From Cocleimonas flava (GTDB lineage Bacteria > Pseudomonadota > Gammaproteobacteria > Thiotrichales > Thiotrichaceae): 64,000 bases of DNA. How positions within the stretch are numbered: position 1 is the first letter of the stretch; each line of letters starts with the position of its first letter. Both the position numbers and the translations under genes were made by a program. This document shows positions 62,820 through 64,000 of the stretch, in pieces. The notes beneath the pieces are model-generated. The model searched no databases, was not told the DNA's origin, and was given only the letters and a program-made list of their open reading frames with translations. The DNA lies in the NCBI RefSeq assembly GCF_004339015.1, contig NZ_SMFQ01000005.1:496001-560000 (forward strand), read 5' to 3'.

Positions 62820-64000
62820 TTATTCGGGCATAAATACAAACCAGTCCCCTAATAGAACTTTCGCTGGTGCGTAATCATTATTCAGAATGGTTTTTCCAAT
62901 AGCTTGCGCTTGCATCATTTGGTGAGTTTTGGGATCCATTTTTGAAGAGAACCCCTTTGGGTCTTCTGGCAAATTCACTACTAAATTTTCCAACGCAAGT
63001 TGCAGTGCTTTTTTATCTTTAACGCCTTTAGCAATGCGTAACGCTTCACCAATAGCAATAATTCCGGCATAAGCACCTTCCGCAGCGTAGCTAGGAAATC
63101 GACCAGCCCTTTCATAAAAACCATTAACAAAATCACGATTTGCTTTTGTTTCTGGCCAGTTAACGTGATGCCTTGCAGATAAGATGATACCAAGAGGCAT
63201 CTCATCTCCCATCTCAGCCAACGTTTCATAATTGCCACCAGTATCAAAGTTCATCACCTGAGATTGATCAAATAAACCCAATGGTTTTGCTTGCTTGATA
63301 AACGTAACAAAGTCTTGCCCCCAATGCCCATTGATAACGATATCGGGCTTACTTCTATTGATTTCATGGATATAAATAGAATAGTCGGTTTCAAATAATT
63401 TCGGCCAGAACTCACCCACCACTTCAAAATTAAACCTCTGCTCTTTTAGAAAAAAGCGCAAATCATCCCACGCCTGATAGCCATATTCATAATCAGGGCC
63501 AATGAATGCTATTTTCAGCTTCTTTTTGGTCTTGAAGTTGCTTTGAATGTATTTAGCACCGGCTCGCATAGACTGCCGTGTGCCGTTATTCACCCTAAAA
63601 TAATAAGGATGTAACGATTCATTAATCAAACTAGGAGAAGCATGATCAGTACCGATAAAGAACACCTTATTTTCTCGTGAAATATCTGTCACAGCCAATG
63701 CTATTTGCGAACTAACTACCCCACAGAGGAAATCAACCTTGTCCTTATTAATAAAGTTACGTGCAATCTGTACTGCTCGATGTGACTTTGATCGTGTATC
63801 ACCAAATAAAACATCGATATCAGGGTAGTCATATTTTTTAGAGCTTTTAAGGTCAGCCAATGCCATTTTAATTGCAATAAGACTATCTCGGCCATACAAC
63901 CCACCGGGACCAGCCAAAGGAAACATACACCCAACCTTTACAGTCTCTTTATCCAAAGGGGAAGCTTCTGCTGAATAAACGGGGTTGAATATCCCAAGTA
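62820..64000 (-). CDS. ABC transporter substrate-binding protein (urea/amide type), 5' truncated by the window
   Basis: At least 393 residues; the frame is open to the right edge. Upstream of the domain the reading LGIFNPVYSAEASP looks like the end of a signal peptide (cleavage after SAEA or YSA), so the true start lies beyond 64000 and an internal TTG at 63956 is not the start. Type-I binding fold: VGCMFPLAGPGGLYGRD, FGDTRSKSHRAVQIARNFI and IGTDHASPSLI, resembling UrtA/AmiC-type proteins. A second binding protein directly upstream of a liv operon may share its permease. Terminator at 62611-62652. Confidence 0.85.
   Translation of the reverse strand, partial: LGIFNPVYSAEASPLDKETVKVGCMFPLAGPGGLYGRDSLIAIKMALADLKSSKKYDYPDIDVLFGDTRSKSHRAVQIARNFINKDKVDFLCGVVSSQIALAVTDISRENKVFFIGTDHASPSLINESLHPYYFRVNNGTRQSMRAGAKYIQSNFKTKKKLKIAFIGPDYEYGYQAWDDLRFFLKEQRFNFEVVGEFWPKLFETDYSIYIHEINRSKPDIVINGHWGQDFVTFIKQAKPLGLFDQSQVMNFDTGGNYETLAEMGDEMPLGIILSARHHVNWPETKANRDFVNGFYERAGRFPSYAAEGAYAGIIAIGEALRIAKGVKDKKALQLALENLVVNLPEDPKGFSSKMDPKTHQMMQAQAIGKTILNNDYAPAKVLLGDWFVFMPE

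Noticed and set aside
63954-63956. TTG as start codon of the right-edge binding protein
   Set aside because: The same frame stays open to the window edge and encodes a plausible signal-peptide end; no ribosome site precedes the TTG.
1-64000. tRNA, rRNA, CRISPR arrays, insertion sequences or prophage
   Set aside because: No TTCGA-loop/acceptor patterns, regularly spaced repeats, transposase or phage genes were recognised by eye; a tRNAscan or ISfinder run would be the decisive test.

Overview
The window reads as an ordinary chromosomal stretch of a low-to-moderate GC gammaproteobacterium, probably marine or otherwise a versatile heterotroph. Support for this is the family mix (tex, gabDT, PotFGHI-type transporter, kefFC, ybfF, DUF465, DUF1499) and the dominance of uptake and oxidation genes for amines, alcohols and short organic acids. 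No phage, transposase, tRNA, rRNA or CRISPR was seen. The species cannot be named from sequence alone.

Layout. (1) 1-1147: the first codons of a CO dehydrogenase FAD subunit (coxM-like) run off the left edge. Behind it lies an RcoM-type PAS-LytTR haem CO sensor. (2) 1509-4960: a 2OG-Fe(II) oxygenase-family protein and tex. (3) 5214-18412: a polyamine/guanidino block made of gabT and gabD, two LysR regulators, a polyamine ABC importer, a guanidinobutyrase/agmatinase, an aldehyde dehydrogenase and a PuuB-like oxidase. Together these could take a guanidino amine or putrescine-type substrate to GABA and then succinate. (4) 18696-27392: small housekeeping and unknown genes (periplasmic MsrA, FG-GAP protein, DUF1499, MYG1, DUF465, quinone-oxidoreductase-like MDR, LysR, enoyl-CoA hydratase, CmcJ/NvfI-like protein). 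(5) 27518-39434: a long minus-strand region built around an acetoin-dehydrogenase-like complex. It has E1 alpha and beta, a free lipoyl domain, a free E2 catalytic domain, a lipoate ligase and an AcoR-like regulator. Next to it are an exported GMC dehydrogenase pair, a secreted VOC protein, a HupE/UreJ-like membrane protein, a monooxygenase-like protein and an esterase. Three intergenic regions here share the same motifs, suggesting one regulon. (6) 39778-43675: kefF-kefC and a divergent Nramp transporter. (7) 43968-54840: DegT aminotransferase, TRAP importer, aldehyde dehydrogenase, glutamine-synthetase-like ligase, N-formylglutamate-amidohydrolase-like protein, RpiR regulator and GMC alcohol dehydrogenase. 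These read as a gamma-glutamyl (alkanol)amine catabolic pathway. (8) 54998-64000: a branched-chain-type ABC importer in one operon with an iron-type alcohol dehydrogenase and a succinate-semialdehyde-dehydrogenase-like enzyme, preceded by a near-perfect sigma-54 promoter. A second binding protein runs off the right edge.

Superimposed on this is a family of nine about 30-bp intergenic repeats (C-tract, short spacer, G-run, CAC, T-tract). They lie in either orientation irrespective of gene direction. Observations with the best chance of being new are the RcoM-coxM pair, the split E2 with a sigma-54-uncoupled AcoR, the gamma-glutamyl alkanolamine cluster and the repeat family.
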